Translations under genes and position numbers: made by a program
Part shown: piece by piece, positions 51,618 to 60,080 of the stretch
How positions within the stretch are numbered: position 1 is the stretch's first letter
Layout: each line of letters opens with the position of its first letter
Notes under the pieces: model-generated
Database searches by the model: none
Told to the model about the DNA's origin: nothing
What the model saw: the letters and a program-made list of their open reading frames with translations, nothing else
DNA from: an uncultured Lachnospiraceae bacterium
GTDB taxonomy: Bacteria; Bacillota; Clostridia; Lachnospirales; Lachnospiraceae
Assembly (NCBI GenBank): GCA_910585255.1
Contig: CAJUEI010000002.1
Coordinates: 1 to 64,000, forward strand
DNA length: 64,000 nt
Reading direction: 5' to 3'

Positions 51618-53798
51618 ATGGCGATTGTTTATCAGGATGAGAATCGTATTTTTACTTTAAATACAAAACATACCACTTATCAGATGCAGGTGGATCACTA
51701 TGGTTTTCTTTTACATTTGTATTATGGCTCGAAAATATCTGGTAATATGGATTATCTTCTCACCTATTATGATAGGGGATTTTCTGGAAATCCGGCAGAT
51801 GCCGGAAATGATAGAACATATTCTATGGATGCACTGCCACAGGAATATCCGGTAATGGGAACCGGAGATTATCGCAGCAGTGCGTTGATTATTCATAATG
51901 CGGATGGTTCTGACTGCTGTGATTTGCGCTATGTTGGTTATCAGATACGGAAGGGAAAGTATGGGTTAAAAGGGCTTCCGGCAGTTTATGCAGCAGAGGA
52001 AGAAGCAGAGACATTAGAGATTATTTTAGAGGATGCCGTAAGTAAGGTACAGGTGAAGCTGCTCTATGGGGTATTGGAAGAGGACGATATCATTACTAGA
52101 AGTGCAGTGCTTACTAATTGCGGAGAACAGATGGTCGTTGTGCAGAAGGCGGCTTCGGCATGTTTGGATTTTATTACTGGAGATTTCGATTTATTGAGTT
52201 TTTATGGGAGACACGCAATGGAACGGAATCTGCAGCGAGCTGAGATTGCACATGGGAAATTTGTAATAGAAAGCCGTAGAGGAACCTCTAGTCATCAGTA
52301 TAATCCTGCTGTAATTGTGGCGAAAAAGGATACGATAGAAGATGCCGGAAATTGTTATGGAATGATTTTTGTATATAGTGGGAATTTTCAATGTGAAGCA
52401 GAGAAGGATCAATATGGACAGACACGGGTGATGATGGGACTGCAGGATGAACTGTTCCACTATCCGTTAAAACAACAAGAAGAATTGATTATTCCAGAGA
52501 CAATTTTAAGTTGTTCGAGGGAAGGATTTGGACAGCTTTCAGTACAGTTTCACCGGTGTATTCGAGATCATATCTGCAGAGGAAAGTATAACAAAGAAGT
52601 AAGACCAGTATTGATTAATAGTTGGGAGGCAGCTTACTTTGATTTTAATGGGGAAACCATCTGTAAGCTGGCAAAAGAGGCAGCAGAGTTAGGAATGGAC
52701 TTGGTGGTAATGGATGACGGCTGGTTTGGAAAACGGGAGGATGACAACAGCGGTTTGGGAGACTGGCAGGTCAATGAACGGAAATTGGGGTGTTCGCTTG
52801 GAGAATTGATCCAGAAAATACATGGATTCGGATTGAAATTTGGAATATGGATTGAGCCTGAGATGGTTTCGGAGGACAGTGATTTTTATCGGGCACATCC
52901 AGACTGGGTTCTTCAGATTCCTGGGAGAAAACCAGTATATTCTAGAAATCAGCTGGTGCTTGACTTTTCTAGAAAAGAAGTTCGGGAGGCGGTATTTTTA
53001 CAGATTTGTCAGGTGCTGGATCAGGGAAATGTAGAGTATGTGAAATGGGATATGAATCGGAGTCTGGCGGAGGCATATTCGATGGAGCATAATCAAGGGA
53101 AGGTTATGTATCAGTATGTGATTGGCGTGTATGATTTTTTGGAGAAGATGCTCAAGCGGTATCCTCAGATTTTAATCGAGGGATGCAGCGGCGGAGGAGG
53201 ACGGTTTGATGCCGGGATGATGTATTATACTCCTCAGATCTGGTGCAGTGATAATACAGATGCAGTGGATCGGATTAAGATTCAATATGGAACATCGTTT
53301 TTTTATCCGGCTTCTGTGGTGGGATCGCATGTTTCAGCGGTGCCGAATCATCAGACCGGGCGGAGTGTTAGCCTGCATACTCGTGGGATTGTGGCTATGG
53401 CAGGAACATTTGGGTATGAGTTAGATCCTGGGAAAGTGACAGAGGAGGAGAAAGAAGAGATCCGGGAGCAGATTGCCGAATATCGGAAATATGCCGGGCT
53501 GATACAGAGCGGGGATTATTATCGGCTGTCGAATCCTTTTTTGGAGGAGTATGCGGCTTGGATGTTTGTTTCTTTGGATCGGAAGCAGGTGCTTTTGTAT
53601 GTGGTGATGTTGGAGATTCATGGGAATATGACGGTGAATTATGTGCGGCTTAAGGGGATTGTAAAGGATGGAGTTTATCGGGATGTACGGACAGGACAGA
53701 GGTATTTTGGATCGGCACTGATGGAGGCGGGGATTCCTTTGCCTGTGGAAATGGGAGAATATTTGGGGTATCGGATGGAATTGGTGTTGGAGGAGTAG
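51618..53798 (+). CDS. alpha-galactosidase, glycoside hydrolase family 36
   Basis: The start is placed at ATG 51618 (MAIVYQDENRIFTLNTKHTTYQ), as family members begin this way; a longer frame from 51561 would run through the leader hairpins. The 726-residue enzyme has an N-terminal beta domain, a central barrel with MDDGWFGKR, the nucleophile Asp478 in KWDMNRSL and the acid/base Asp545 in CSDNTDAVDR, preceded by EGCSGGGGRFD. There is no signal peptide, so it is intracellular. It releases galactose from imported raffinose, melibiose or galacto-oligosaccharides. It is the last gene of the importer operon. Confidence 0.93.
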   Translation: MAIVYQDENRIFTLNTKHTTYQMQVDHYGFLLHLYYGSKISGNMDYLLTYYDRGFSGNPADAGNDRTYSMDALPQEYPVMGTGDYRSSALIIHNADGSDCCDLRYVGYQIRKGKYGLKGLPAVYAAEEEAETLEIILEDAVSKVQVKLLYGVLEEDDIITRSAVLTNCGEQMVVVQKAASACLDFITGDFDLLSFYGRHAMERNLQRAEIAHGKFVIESRRGTSSHQYNPAVIVAKKDTIEDAGNCYGMIFVYSGNFQCEAEKDQYGQTRVMMGLQDELFHYPLKQQEELIIPETILSCSREGFGQLSVQFHRCIRDHICRGKYNKEVRPVLINSWEAAYFDFNGETICKLAKEAAELGMDLVVMDDGWFGKREDDNSGLGDWQVNERKLGCSLGELIQKIHGFGLKFGIWIEPEMVSEDSDFYRAHPDWVLQIPGRKPVYSRNQLVLDFSRKEVREAVFLQICQVLDQGNVEYVKWDMNRSLAEAYSMEHNQGKVMYQYVIGVYDFLEKMLKRYPQILIEGCSGGGGRFDAGMMYYTPQIWCSDNTDAVDRIKIQYGTSFFYPASVVGSHVSAVPNHQTGRSVSLHTRGIVAMAGTFGYELDPGKVTEEEKEEIREQIAEYRKYAGLIQSGDYYRLSNPFLEEYAAWMFVSLDRKQVLLYVVMLEIHGNMTVNYVRLKGIVKDGVYRDVRTGQRYFGSALMEAGIPLPVEMGEYLGYRMELVLEE

Positions 53799-53821
53799 AA
53801 AGGTTAAAATTTTTGGGGGGA

Positions 53822-53879
53822 GGACGCTAGAGTGAGGAAGCGGTATAGCAACGCTATACTGCTTCCTCACTCTGGCTGT
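53822..53879 (+). repeat. family B structured element, short hairpin form
   Basis: GGACGC, then a 22-bp stem (TAGAGTGAGGAAGCGGTATAGC with its near-complement), loop AAC, and GCTGT followed by TGTTTCCTTTT. It begins 23 bp after the alpha-galactosidase stop and would act as a terminator. Confidence 0.8.
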
Positions 53880-54030
53880 TGTTTCCTTTTCAGAGTATTG
53901 CTGTTAATTTCTATATGCCCTAATGCTGTTATTGTATTTGAATGGAATGATAGGGGATGTAATAGATTCGATATGGAAAGCGGCTTTTCATATAGATAGT
54001 TTTGGTATATAATAATATTGGGAAATAGGA

Positions 54031-54193
54031 AGTCAAATCGGATATTCGCAATCCGCTTTGCTACTTGCTCATAACCTCATAGCTGCTATCGCAGCTTTTC
54101 AGTGGGAGTCTGCACTCCCACTGAAACAAGGAAGTCCCAACCCACCGCTTTCGCCTTAGCGGCTTAGAAGCAGAGGACTTCCTTGATGAGGTT
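54031..54193 (+). repeat. family A repeat, copy 7 (longest form)
   Basis: It begins AGTCAAATCGGATATTCGCA, continues with TGCTGCTATCGCAGC-type and CAGTGGGAGTC/GACTCCCACTG-type hairpins, then CAAGGAAGTCCCAACCCACC and ends with CTTCCTTGATGAGGTT. It contains all parts found separately in the other copies, so it is closest to the ancestral unit. The rest of the 439-bp gap (53880-54030) shows nothing recognisable. Confidence 0.85.
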
Positions 54194-54237
54194 AAATTTG
54201 GATATTGGGAGGAAATTATGGGAAGAGAGGAGCAGAT

Positions 54238-55371
54238 ATGGTGGATGAAAAAGAGATTATGTTAGATAAAGTGAGAGGCTGTTTATTTGGAGGAGCGGTT
54301 GGAGATGCATTGGGTTATCTGGTAGAATTTCAAAGTGCAGAACAGATTCGGATGCAGTATGGAGAAAATGGAATACAAGATTATGAATTAGTTTGTCATA
54401 AGGCATGTATATCAGATGATACGCAAATGACATTATTTACAGCAAATGGTTTATTAGTAGGATTTACTAGGCTTTGTTTAAGAGGGGTTATGGGGAAGTG
54501 GCAGGATTATATATGGATGGCTTATAAAGATTGGCTTATGACACAGGATAAAAAGCAGCAAACGAATCATTTATATGTAAAATCATGGCTTTTAAATGTA
54601 AAAGAGTTGCATCAGCGAAGGGCACCGGGAAGGACTTGTCTGTCTGCATTAAGAGGATCGGAGTGTGGGAGTGTAGAGTATCCGATTAATTCCAGCAAAG
54701 GGTGCGGAGGAGTAATGAGAGTTGCACCGGTGGGATTATATTTGCCGAAACATATAAAAGAGATTAGAAAAGTAGATCAGATAGGGGCGGAGGCAGCGGC
54801 TCTTACCCATGGACATCCGTTGGGTTATATTCCTGCAGCGGCTCTTACTCATATTATTGCAAGATGTGTTTTTTCGCCTGGCAGTATGGATATGGATCAA
54901 ATAGTGGAAGAAGCCATAAAAATAACAGCGGAAATTTATCAGGATAATGGTTATAGAAAGAAATTTACTGCGATTATGGAAAAAGCGGTTTGGCTGGCTC
55001 ACCAGGATAGAGGGGATTGGGAGGCTATTCGCGAAATTGGTGAGGGATGGGTGGCAGAAGAGACGTTGGCGATTGCTGTGTATTGTGCAGTAAAATATCA
55101 GAATGATTTTGCAAAAGCAGTGACGGTATCCGTAAATCATGATGGAGACAGTGATTCTACCGGAGCGGTAACAGGGAATATTATGGGGGCATATTTGGGG
55201 ATGAAGGGAATACCGGAAAAATATATTCAGCCGTTAGAGATAAAGGAGGTAATAGAAGAAATAGCAGTGGATTTATTTGAAGACTGTAAGATGAGTGAAT
55301 GTGGAGAATATCGGGATGAAAAATGGGTGGAAAAATATTGTACTGGGAATTATAGAATATATTTGGAATAG
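54238..55371 (+). CDS. ADP-ribosylglycohydrolase family protein
   Basis: The start is at ATG 54238, behind AGAGGAGCAG; a TTG at 54205 lies at the edge of a repeat. The 377-residue helical protein has the DraG/ARH motifs GCLFGGAVGDALGY, SDDTQMTLF (residues 59-67, metal ligands), THGHPLGYIPAAAL and the C-terminal NHDGDSDSTGAVTGNI metal motif. Such enzymes remove ADP-ribose from proteins or other acceptors. No ADP-ribosyltransferase is present nearby, so the substrate is unknown. Confidence 0.9.
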   Translation: MVDEKEIMLDKVRGCLFGGAVGDALGYLVEFQSAEQIRMQYGENGIQDYELVCHKACISDDTQMTLFTANGLLVGFTRLCLRGVMGKWQDYIWMAYKDWLMTQDKKQQTNHLYVKSWLLNVKELHQRRAPGRTCLSALRGSECGSVEYPINSSKGCGGVMRVAPVGLYLPKHIKEIRKVDQIGAEAAALTHGHPLGYIPAAALTHIIARCVFSPGSMDMDQIVEEAIKITAEIYQDNGYRKKFTAIMEKAVWLAHQDRGDWEAIREIGEGWVAEETLAIAVYCAVKYQNDFAKAVTVSVNHDGDSDSTGAVTGNIMGAYLGMKGIPEKYIQPLEIKEVIEEIAVDLFEDCKMSECGEYRDEKWVEKYCTGNYRIYLE

Positions 55372-55495
55372 GGATGGTATCGTTTGATGGGTTAGGATGA
55401 GGTGTTTTTTAAGAGGTAGATTTTTAAGCGTAATGGTTTGAATGGCTGTTACGCTTTTTTTGATGCACACGGGTGTCCAAGAGAACAAATTACTA

Positions 55496-55524
55496 TTGAC
55501 AACTGATATATACTGTTATATACT
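55496..55524 (+). promoter_or_regulatory. promoter and putative GntR operator
   Basis: TTGACA (55496-55501), 17-bp spacer, TATACT (55519-55524). The direct repeat ATATACTGTT at 55507 and again at 55517 overlaps the -10, an ideal place for autorepression by the GntR protein encoded just downstream. Confidence 0.7.
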
Positions 55525-55549
55525 GTTTATTAAGGAGGCAATGTTACAT

Positions 55550-55921
55550 ATGAATCTAATTATTAGTAATTCATCAATGGAACCGATTTATGAACAAATT
55601 GTAAGGCAGGTTAAATCTATGATAATAGAGGGAAAGTTAAAAGAGGAAACGGTGCTTCCTTCCGTTCGTACACTTTCGAAAGATTTAAAAATTAGTGCCT
55701 TAACGGTAAAAAAGGCATATGACTGTTTAGAGCAGGATGGATTTATTATTACCGTGCATGGAAAAGGAAGTTTTGTTGCTCCGAATAATAAAAATCTTTT
55801 GCAGGAAGAGCAAAAACGAAAAGTGGAATCGATGCTGGAACTGGCCATTCAGGCGGGGAGACACTGTGGAATGAAAGATGCAGAAATTCGGGAATTATTG
55901 GATTTGATTATGGAGGAATAA
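55550..55921 (+). CDS. GntR-family regulator (YtrA subfamily)
   Basis: The start is placed at ATG 55550 (MNLIISNSSMEPIYEQI), downstream of TAAGGAGGC; an ATG at 55541 is too close to the RBS. The 123-residue protein is a winged HTH with the GntR signature (VLPSVRTLSKDLKISALTVKKAYDCLEQDGFI) and only a short helical tail, as in the YtrA group. Such regulators repress an adjacent ABC transporter operon. The ABC ATPase gene begins 4 bp after its stop. Confidence 0.9.
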   Translation: MNLIISNSSMEPIYEQIVRQVKSMIIEGKLKEETVLPSVRTLSKDLKISALTVKKAYDCLEQDGFIITVHGKGSFVAPNNKNLLQEEQKRKVESMLELAIQAGRHCGMKDAEIRELLDLIMEE

Positions 55922-55925
55922 AGAG

Positions 55926-56777
55926 ATGTTGTTAGAATTAAAAGAGGTGCAGAAATACTATAAAGATTTTCAGTTAAACTGTTCGATGCAGGTAAAGGAG
56001 GGATATGTAACAGGATTAATCGGAGCGAATGGGGCAGGAAAAAGTACGACATTTAAAGCTATTTTAGGGTTAATTCAGATAGACGGAGGAACGATAGAGC
56101 GGTTTGGAAAGAGCCAGAAAGAGTTTACGGTTCAGGAAAAGGCAGAAATAGGAACGGTTCTTTCTGAGTATACGTTTAGCAGTATGATGACAATAAAAGA
56201 AGTGACTGCGGTTATGGAGGCGATGTATCAGAAGTTTGAAACGAAGTGGTTTATAGAAAAGTGTTCACAGTATCAGCTTCCATTGGAGAAGCAGATAAAG
56301 GATTTTTCAACAGGTATGAAGGCAAAATTTAAACTTTTAATTGCGATGAGTTATAAGGCAAGGCTCTTAATATTGGATGAGCCGACAGTTGGATTAGACG
56401 CTGTTACCAGAAATGAATTATTGGATGAAATGAGAGAATATATGAATCAGGAAGGACGGGCAATTTTAATTAGCTCTCATATTTCCTCTGATTTGGAAGG
56501 ACTTTGCGATGATTTGTATTTTATGCAGCAGGGAAAAATTTTATTTCATGAAGATACGGATCGGATTCTTTCGGATTATGCTGTGTTAAAGGTCAGCGAG
56601 GAACAATATCAAAGGATAGATAAGACACATCTGCTTTATCGTAAAAAGGAGGCATTTGGCTATGAACTTTTAACAAAGGAAAGACAGTACTATCAGGAAA
56701 ACTATCCAAATATTGTAGTGGAAAAAGGAAATATTGATGATATTATTATATTGATTGGGAAAGGGGAAGCAGTATGA
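55926..56777 (+). CDS. ABC transporter ATP-binding protein (YtrB/BcrA-like)
   Basis: A 283-residue ATPase: Walker A GANGAGKST (around residue 36-44), Q-loop region, LSGG-like signature FSTGMKAKFKLLIAM, Walker B LLILDEPTVGLD, and the H-loop ISSHISSD. The signature is the STGM variant common in antibiotic- or lipid-type ABC-2 exporters. Overlaps the permease gene by 4 bp. Operon layout GntR-ATPase-permease matches the ytr operon, which responds to cell-wall stress. Confidence 0.9.
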   Translation: MLLELKEVQKYYKDFQLNCSMQVKEGYVTGLIGANGAGKSTTFKAILGLIQIDGGTIERFGKSQKEFTVQEKAEIGTVLSEYTFSSMMTIKEVTAVMEAMYQKFETKWFIEKCSQYQLPLEKQIKDFSTGMKAKFKLLIAMSYKARLLILDEPTVGLDAVTRNELLDEMREYMNQEGRAILISSHISSDLEGLCDDLYFMQQGKILFHEDTDRILSDYAVLKVSEEQYQRIDKTHLLYRKKEAFGYELLTKERQYYQENYPNIVVEKGNIDDIIILIGKGEAV

Positions 56778-57436
56778 GAGGATTATTGGTAAAAGATCTA
56801 TGTCTGACATTAAAAAATAAAAGATTATTAGTCGTAATTTTATTTCTTGCTGTTATGCTGACTGTATTAAAGGGAGAGACTGCTGCTAGTTTTGTCATTT
56901 CTTTTGTGACAGCACTTTGCGGAACGCTGGTGTTAAATACAATTTCTATTGATGAATTTGATAAAAGTGTTGCTTTTCTTATGACGATGCCGATTAATAA
57001 AGGAATTTATGCAGCAGAAAAATATGTTTTTGCATTGGGAAGCGGATTGGTTGGATGTGTGATTTCTTCTGTTTTTTATATAATAATGACATCATTTTCA
57101 TTTGTGGATATCCTGCAGCAGGCACTGTTGATCTTTTTTACTTTGTCGCTGATTCAGATGATTGTGCTGCCGATACAGTTTCGGTTTGGAAGTGATATAG
57201 GAAAGGTGGTTTTGCTTGGAGGAGTAGCATTTTTTATGGTATCTCTTTCCATTATTACAAAAGTGGGCGGAGAAAATCTGCTTATTTGGATGGACAGAGC
57301 AGAAAATTTGTTTTTACAGTGGGTGGATTCTAGTGAGAAATGGCTGCTTTATCTTTTAACGGGTGTGATTTGGGTGATTTTTGTCGGGATTTCACTTTTA
57401 GTCAGCGAAAGCATTATAAAAAAGAAAGAATATTAA
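56774..57436 (+). CDS. ABC-2 type permease
   Basis: A 220-residue membrane protein with about six predicted segments (LLVVILFLAVMLTVL, FVISFVTALCGTLVL, LVGCVISSVFYIIM, LLIFFTLSLIQMIVL, VVLLGGVAFFMVSL, LLYLLTGVIWVIFVGISLLV). It forms the channel for the preceding ATPase. The substrate is unknown; it is probably an export or cell envelope function. Confidence 0.85.
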   Translation: MRGLLVKDLCLTLKNKRLLVVILFLAVMLTVLKGETAASFVISFVTALCGTLVLNTISIDEFDKSVAFLMTMPINKGIYAAEKYVFALGSGLVGCVISSVFYIIMTSFSFVDILQQALLIFFTLSLIQMIVLPIQFRFGSDIGKVVLLGGVAFFMVSLSIITKVGGENLLIWMDRAENLFLQWVDSSEKWLLYLLTGVIWVIFVGISLLVSESIIKKKEY

Positions 57437-57500
57437 AGTACACTATTTGCAACATTAAGACGACCAGTTATGACATTACTATATTGATTTTTGGATTTTT

Positions 57501-57508
57501 GCCGATAA
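57501..57508 (+). promoter_or_regulatory. possible SigD -10 element
   Basis: GCCGATAA matches the sigma-28 -10 consensus exactly, but the position of the -35 (15 bp upstream) is TATT rather than TAAA. It lies ~100 bp before the LytTR gene and ahead of the FliD-like gene. Tentative. Confidence 0.3.
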
Positions 57509-57605
57509 TAACCATGCAGGGATCAGTTGATCTTAGCACAGGCAAATTGTTTACAGCATATGATTCTTCACAAGACGGGCAAAATTAAAGTACGAGGTGA
57601 AGTAG

Positions 57606-58352
57606 TTGAATATAGCAATCTGTGACGAGGAAGAGACGATACGCTTTGCTATACGGAACTTGATTGAAAAGCAGAATATAGATTGTCAGATTACAGAGTT
57701 TTCATCCGACAAAGAACTGGTGCAGATCTGGGAATATGGAATAGGAGAGTTTCCCGATCTTCTTTTTCTGGGGATTACAAAAGGAATCGATGGAATCGGT
57801 ATTGCAAAAAGGTTAAGAGATTGGATGGAGGAAAGGCAGAAAGCGGTATGGGGAAGCCTGCCGCTTCTGATCTTTGTAACCGCATATACAGAGTATATGG
57901 CAGAGGCATTTGCAGTTCATGCATTTCAATATGTATTATATCCGTTTCAGGAAACGTTATTGGAAAGTGTATTGGCACAGGCTGTACGAGAATATCACTA
58001 TCTTAAGCCAATGAAGCAGGCGGAGCCAAAGGAGCTTCTGGTAAGGAACAAGACAATATTAAGGAAAGTTCCGACGGATGATATTTATTATGTGGAAAGC
58101 AGCAACCGAAAGGTAATTTTGTACCTTTTTAAAGAAAAGATTGAATATTATGATAAAATCGGTGTATTAGAGAGGGAACTCTATCCCGGATTTTTCAGGA
58201 TTCATAAGGGCTATTTGGTAAATATGAAGTATGTGGAGCGGTATGACCGGACAGAGCTTAGGATGAAAAATGGAAAAAGCCTGTTGATTTCCAAATACAA
58301 ATATCAGGAATTTGTAAAAGCATATCTGGATTATATGGCAAAAGAGCTATAA
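57606..58352 (+). CDS. LytTR-type response regulator with degenerate receiver
   Basis: A 248-residue protein with TTG start at 57606 behind CGAGGTGAAG. The receiver keeps Asp7 and Glu8-10 of the acidic pocket, but the phosphoacceptor position is Gly56 (FLGIT for the usual FLDI) and the conserved Lys is Tyr112 (YVLYPF). The C-terminal LytTR DNA-binding domain is well preserved (DDIYYVESSNRKVILY, FFRIHKGYLVNMKYV). It probably works without phosphorylation. No histidine kinase is next to it; the FliD-like protein gene follows by ~90 bp. Confidence 0.88.
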   Translation: MNIAICDEEETIRFAIRNLIEKQNIDCQITEFSSDKELVQIWEYGIGEFPDLLFLGITKGIDGIGIAKRLRDWMEERQKAVWGSLPLLIFVTAYTEYMAEAFAVHAFQYVLYPFQETLLESVLAQAVREYHYLKPMKQAEPKELLVRNKTILRKVPTDDIYYVESSNRKVILYLFKEKIEYYDKIGVLERELYPGFFRIHKGYLVNMKYVERYDRTELRMKNGKSLLISKYKYQEFVKAYLDYMAKEL

Positions 58353-58446
58353 ATCGAACCGTGCCTGTCAGAATCCGATTATGCTGTAATCAATCAGACT
58401 GCAGAAAGAAAACGATAGTATGGGAAAACAGCAAGGAGGTAGCAGG

Positions 58447-59124
58447 ATGAGGGTGACAACACGAATGTTAGATGAAGCAGCGATTCGGGCGGGATTTCCG
58501 GTTAATCACAATTCGCTTTTAAATTATTTCAATAACGGCAGTATGGAAAATACCTTACTAAGTGCATTAAATAAAAGAAACGGGAAGATGAATCTCTGGA
58601 ATAAAGAGAATGGAAAAACGAGTGAATATGAAAATCTGGATCAGACAGCCGATCAACTGTTGAAAAAGATGGAAATATTTATGGCAAAGGGAAAAGATTC
58701 TATCTTTGAAAAGGCAAAAGAAAGTGGGAATAAGGATGAAATTTGCACCCATGCAGAAGAGATGGTAAAAAAATATAATTCTACTATGCAGGCATTAAAG
58801 AAATCAACGGATTTCTTAAGTGAATATTATCAGAAGAAGATGAATCAGACCGTTTCTGAACAAAAGGATGCATTGGGCAAAATTGGAATTATGGTAGAAA
58901 CAGACGGAACATTAAAATTGGATCAGAAGAAGTTTCAGGAAGCAGATATCGAAACGATAGAGAAGGTATTGGGATCTTCCGGGAGTTTTTCTGTAAAGGT
59001 GGATTCTTTGGCAGAGAAGATATCTGATCATGCAGAGGCAAATGTAAAGGCTGTTTCAAGTCAGTATAATGCAAGCGGAGATATGGCTGCGGATTTTATT
59101 AGTCGATATAATTTTTATGGGTGA
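58447..59124 (+). CDS. Lachnospiraceae-type protein resembling FliD C-terminal domain
   Basis: The start is at ATG 58447 (MRVTTRMLDEAAIRAGFP), behind CAAGGAGGTAGC; the frame from 58420 is less likely. The 225-residue protein is helical. Its N-terminus recalls FlgL/FliD-type starts, and its C-terminus (LGKIGIMVETDGTLKLDQKKF..., SGSFSVKVDSLAEKI, then a long helix ending SRYNFYG) resembles the FliD C-terminal D0/D1 part. So it may be a small flagellar cap or filament-associated protein. There is no signal peptide, as expected for type III export. Function is inferred from weak resemblance. Confidence 0.55.
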   Translation: MRVTTRMLDEAAIRAGFPVNHNSLLNYFNNGSMENTLLSALNKRNGKMNLWNKENGKTSEYENLDQTADQLLKKMEIFMAKGKDSIFEKAKESGNKDEICTHAEEMVKKYNSTMQALKKSTDFLSEYYQKKMNQTVSEQKDALGKIGIMVETDGTLKLDQKKFQEADIETIEKVLGSSGSFSVKVDSLAEKISDHAEANVKAVSSQYNASGDMAADFISRYNFYG

Positions 59125-59183
59125 TAAAGATTAGAAGAAATTGTGTTAGAGGGAATATGCCGCTAAGGCGGCACACGGGTCAC

Positions 59184-59233
59184 ACAGCGAGCAGGGAAAG
59201 GAAATTTCCCTGCTCGATTGTATATGGGCGTCC
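59184..59233 (-). repeat. possible degenerate family B hairpin
   Basis: On the minus strand: GGACGC (59233-59228), then eleven unpaired bases, the perfect 12-bp stem CGAGCAGGGAAA/TTTCCCTGCTCG, and GCTGT (59188-59184) overlapping the stem. The order matches family B, but the spacing differs and there is no T-run. A second small hairpin, GCCGC/GCGGC, lies just to the left (59159-59172). It separates two convergent genes, so it may be a terminator. Confidence 0.4.
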
Positions 59234-59245
59234 AAATGAAAGATA

Positions 59246-60061
59246 TCAGCGGGGCTCATTTGTATTTTTTTCTGCAATAGGACAGAGCAGTTCCATATAA
59301 TACTGATTTATTCCGTCCGTGGTTGCATTGAATAGATAGCGGGAGTAAATCGTAGATTCTAAGTGAATTTGCTGCTGTCTGCACCACTCTAATAGAGAAG
59401 AAAGATTTAATCCCTTGGCACTTCTGATTGGAGAAGGGAGAAGCAGACTGACACATTCAGGAAGCTCCATCATAACAGGCGGAATTTCTAAAGGGAAAGG
59501 AAAGCTTTCTATGGCTTCTTCATCCACTGTACGTAAAATTCGATTCGGATCGGAAAGACAACATTCGGGACTCGGTGCATTTTCAAAGACCTCATAGGTC
59601 CAGACCATAGGAGAATTTTCTATTGAATAGGAATCCATATGATCGATGGGAAGCGGCCAGACGGATTGATATACGATATAGATTGGCGGCATTTTACGGA
59701 TAATCGGGGTATCTAGCGGAGCACTTTGCATAATCGCATTTTTAAAGAGTTCTAATCGATTTAAATAGGATTTATGCCGCATAATTTTTTCGTTTTCTTC
59801 TTTTATCTTTTCCTTTAAAATTGTTTCCCATGCCGAAAGATCTGTGTGAAAAAAGATCGTTCGGATCTCTTCTAAACTCATATCTACATTTCGGTAGTAG
59901 AGAATATCCTGGATTTCCCGGATATTCTCCATGGTGTACTGTCGGTAGCCGTTGGCAGCTTTTTTAGGATGTATTAATCCTTTTGATTCATAAAAACGCA
60001 GAGTCTGCGGTGTTAGGTTTAGTAGTTTGGCTATCTGACGAATTGAATAATAATGTTCCAT
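59246..60061 (-). CDS. MerR-family transcriptional regulator
   Basis: A 271-residue protein. The N-terminal MerR HTH is clear (YSIRQIAKLLNLTPQTLRFYESKGLIHPKK, NGYRQYTMENIREIQDILYYR), then a dimerisation coiled coil and a C-terminal ligand-binding domain with a GyrI-like character (IYIVYQSVWPLP). Multidrug or metabolic effectors are typical. The gene lies 19 bp after the transposase-derived gene on the same strand, suggesting one transcript. Target genes are unknown. Confidence 0.88.
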   Translation of the reverse strand: MEHYYSIRQIAKLLNLTPQTLRFYESKGLIHPKKAANGYRQYTMENIREIQDILYYRNVDMSLEEIRTIFFHTDLSAWETILKEKIKEENEKIMRHKSYLNRLELFKNAIMQSAPLDTPIIRKMPPIYIVYQSVWPLPIDHMDSYSIENSPMVWTYEVFENAPSPECCLSDPNRILRTVDEEAIESFPFPLEIPPVMMELPECVSLLLPSPIRSAKGLNLSSLLEWCRQQQIHLESTIYSRYLFNATTDGINQYYMELLCPIAEKNTNEPR

Positions 60062-60080
60062 AGCAGCCTCCTAATTTTTA

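Noticed and set aside
53421..53870. 149-codon antisense frame
   Set aside because: It is antisense to the alpha-galactosidase C-terminus and family B hairpin, and rich in His, Pro and Ile as shadows of this gene would be.
54736..55140. 134-codon antisense frame
   Set aside because: It is a shadow of the ADP-ribosylglycohydrolase gene, without RBS.
57439..57588. Short frame between the ABC permease and LytTR genes
   Set aside because: No RBS and no recognisable family; more likely leader or promoter DNA.
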